NCBI RefSeq assembly: GCF_900104585.1
Contig: NZ_FNVX01000005.1
Coordinates: 1,178,001-1,242,000 of the forward strand
Source of the DNA: Bacteroides ihuae
Lineage (GTDB): Bacteria; Bacteroidota; Bacteroidia; Bacteroidales; Bacteroidaceae
Length of the DNA stretch: 64,000 nt
Direction of reading: 5' to 3'
A model generated the notes under the pieces. The model searched no databases and was not told the DNA's origin. It saw only the letters and a list, made by a program, of their open reading frames with translations. Both the position numbers and the translations under genes were made by a program. Of this stretch, positions 63,457-64,000 are shown piece by piece (the stretch's first letter is position 1; every line of letters begins with the position of its first letter).

Positions 63457-64000
63457 ATGGCAACTAAGATCAGATTGCAAAGACACGGACGTAAAAGTTA
63501 CGCGTTCTATTCAATTGTAATTGCAGACAGCAGAGCACCACGTGATGGTAAATTTACAGAGAAGCTTGGTATATACAACCCAAACACCAATCCTGCTACA
63601 GTAGATTTGAATTTCGACAGTGCATTATCATGGGTTTTGAAAGGTGCACAACCTACGGATACAGTTCGTACTATTCTTTCTAACGAAGGAATTTACATGA
63701 AAAAACACCTCCTTGGTGGTGTTGCTAAAGGCGCATTTGGTGAAGCAGAAGCAGAAGCTAAATTTGAAGCATGGAAAGCTAACAAGCAAACAGGCTTGGC
63801 TGCTTTGAAAGCTAAACAAGAAGCTGATGCAAAAGCTGATGCAAAAGCACGCTTTGAAGCAGAAAAGAAAGTAAACGAAGCTAAAGCAAAAATTCTTGCA
63901 GATAAAAAAGCTGCAGAAGAAGCTGCTAACGCTCCTGCTCCTGTAGTTGAAGAAGCTCCAGTTGCGGAAGTTGTTGCTGAAGAGGCTGCTCCAGTTGCAG
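63457..64000 (+). CDS. rpsP: 30S ribosomal protein S16 (3' end beyond window)
   Basis: The frame opens at ATG 63457 with [20 protein letters not shown], the S16 signature, and stays open to the window end. The S16 core covers about residues 1-85. A long Ala/Glu/Lys-rich extension follows ([20 protein letters not shown]), as in Bacteroides S16 proteins. The stop codon lies outside. Confidence 0.95.
   Translation, partial: MATKIRLQRHGRKSYAFYSIVIADSRAPRDGKFTEKLGIYNPNTNPATVDLNFDSALSWVLKGAQPTDTVRTILSNEGIYMKKHLLGGVAKGAFGEAEAEAKFEAWKANKQTGLAALKAKQEADAKADAKARFEAEKKVNEAKAKILADKKAAEEAANAPAPVVEEAPVAEVVAEEAAPVA

Overview
The window looks like a chromosome segment of an anaerobic Bacteroides-like member of the Bacteroidales. 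Supporting signs are the many -7 promoter elements of the form TAnnTTTG (for example ahead of rpsP, nhaC, nifA and the CRISPR array), weak ribosome binding sites at most genes, Bacteroidetes-type proteins such as DUF4468, and a Bacteroidetes-type rpsP with a long Ala/Glu/Lys-rich tail. It is unusual among Bacteroides-like genomes in carrying a complete molybdenum nitrogenase operon.

Layout. (1) 1 to about 10.6 kb is the right end of a prophage or related integrative element. It ends in a tyrosine recombinase beside tRNA-Gly(CCC), and its other end lies outside the window. A leftward early-gene cluster (DUF1351, a P-loop ATPase, small proteins) is controlled by a LexA/CI-type repressor. Three AACT-N5-AGTT operator candidates sit in its control regions. 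Between repressor and integrase are rightward cargo genes: secreted or lipid-anchored proteins, then a tight module of an unknown 156-residue protein, a Ser/Thr kinase and a 53-residue protein. (2) 10.8-13.7 kb is cobUTSC (cobalamin lower-ligand assembly). (3) 13.7-31.8 kb is a nitrogen-fixation and molybdate island. A leftward operon nifH-nifI1-nifI2-nifD-nifK-nifE-nifN-nifB-fdx-nifV-modB-modC-nifX-like is followed upstream by modA, an outer-membrane porin, a ModE-type regulator, the divergent nifA with two followers, and a molbindin. (4) 31.9-35.5 kb is cobQ-cobD-cbiB, convergent with cobUTSC, so the nif/mod island sits exactly between two cobalamin operons. (5) 35.6-40.9 kb holds an esterase, GNAT, two Crp/Fnr regulators (one beside a perfect FNR-like box), an SDR, a HAD hydrolase and a CAT-family protein. 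(6) 41.2-53.4 kb is a type I-B-like CRISPR-Cas locus with two cas6-like genes, cas5, cas3, cas8-like, cas7, cas4, cas1, cas2 and an array of 55 repeats and 54 spacers. (7) 53.5-57.2 kb holds a MetE-core-like gene under a cobalamin riboswitch, a CDF zinc-type exporter and a split ThrE exporter. (8) 57.4-61.9 kb is a hexuronate module (eda, kdgK, a LacI-type regulator, uxaA). (9) 62-64 kb holds an NhaC-type antiporter and the start of rpsP.

How it fits together. The nif operon combines the catalytic proteins, PII-type post-translational regulators, FeMo-cofactor assembly, homocitrate synthesis and molybdate uptake; NifA and a ModE-type protein sit at its upstream edge. A GG-N10-GC sigma-54-like element lies ahead of nifH, just beyond a terminator hairpin. 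No nifS, nifU, nifW, nifZ or nifT is visible here. The strongest candidates for something undescribed are the prophage kinase module, the small proteins co-transcribed with nifA, the dual-Cas6 CRISPR locus with near-duplicate spacers, and the MetE-core-like protein lacking one expected zinc-ligand cysteine. Function statements come from recognising motifs and families by eye; no database search was run.
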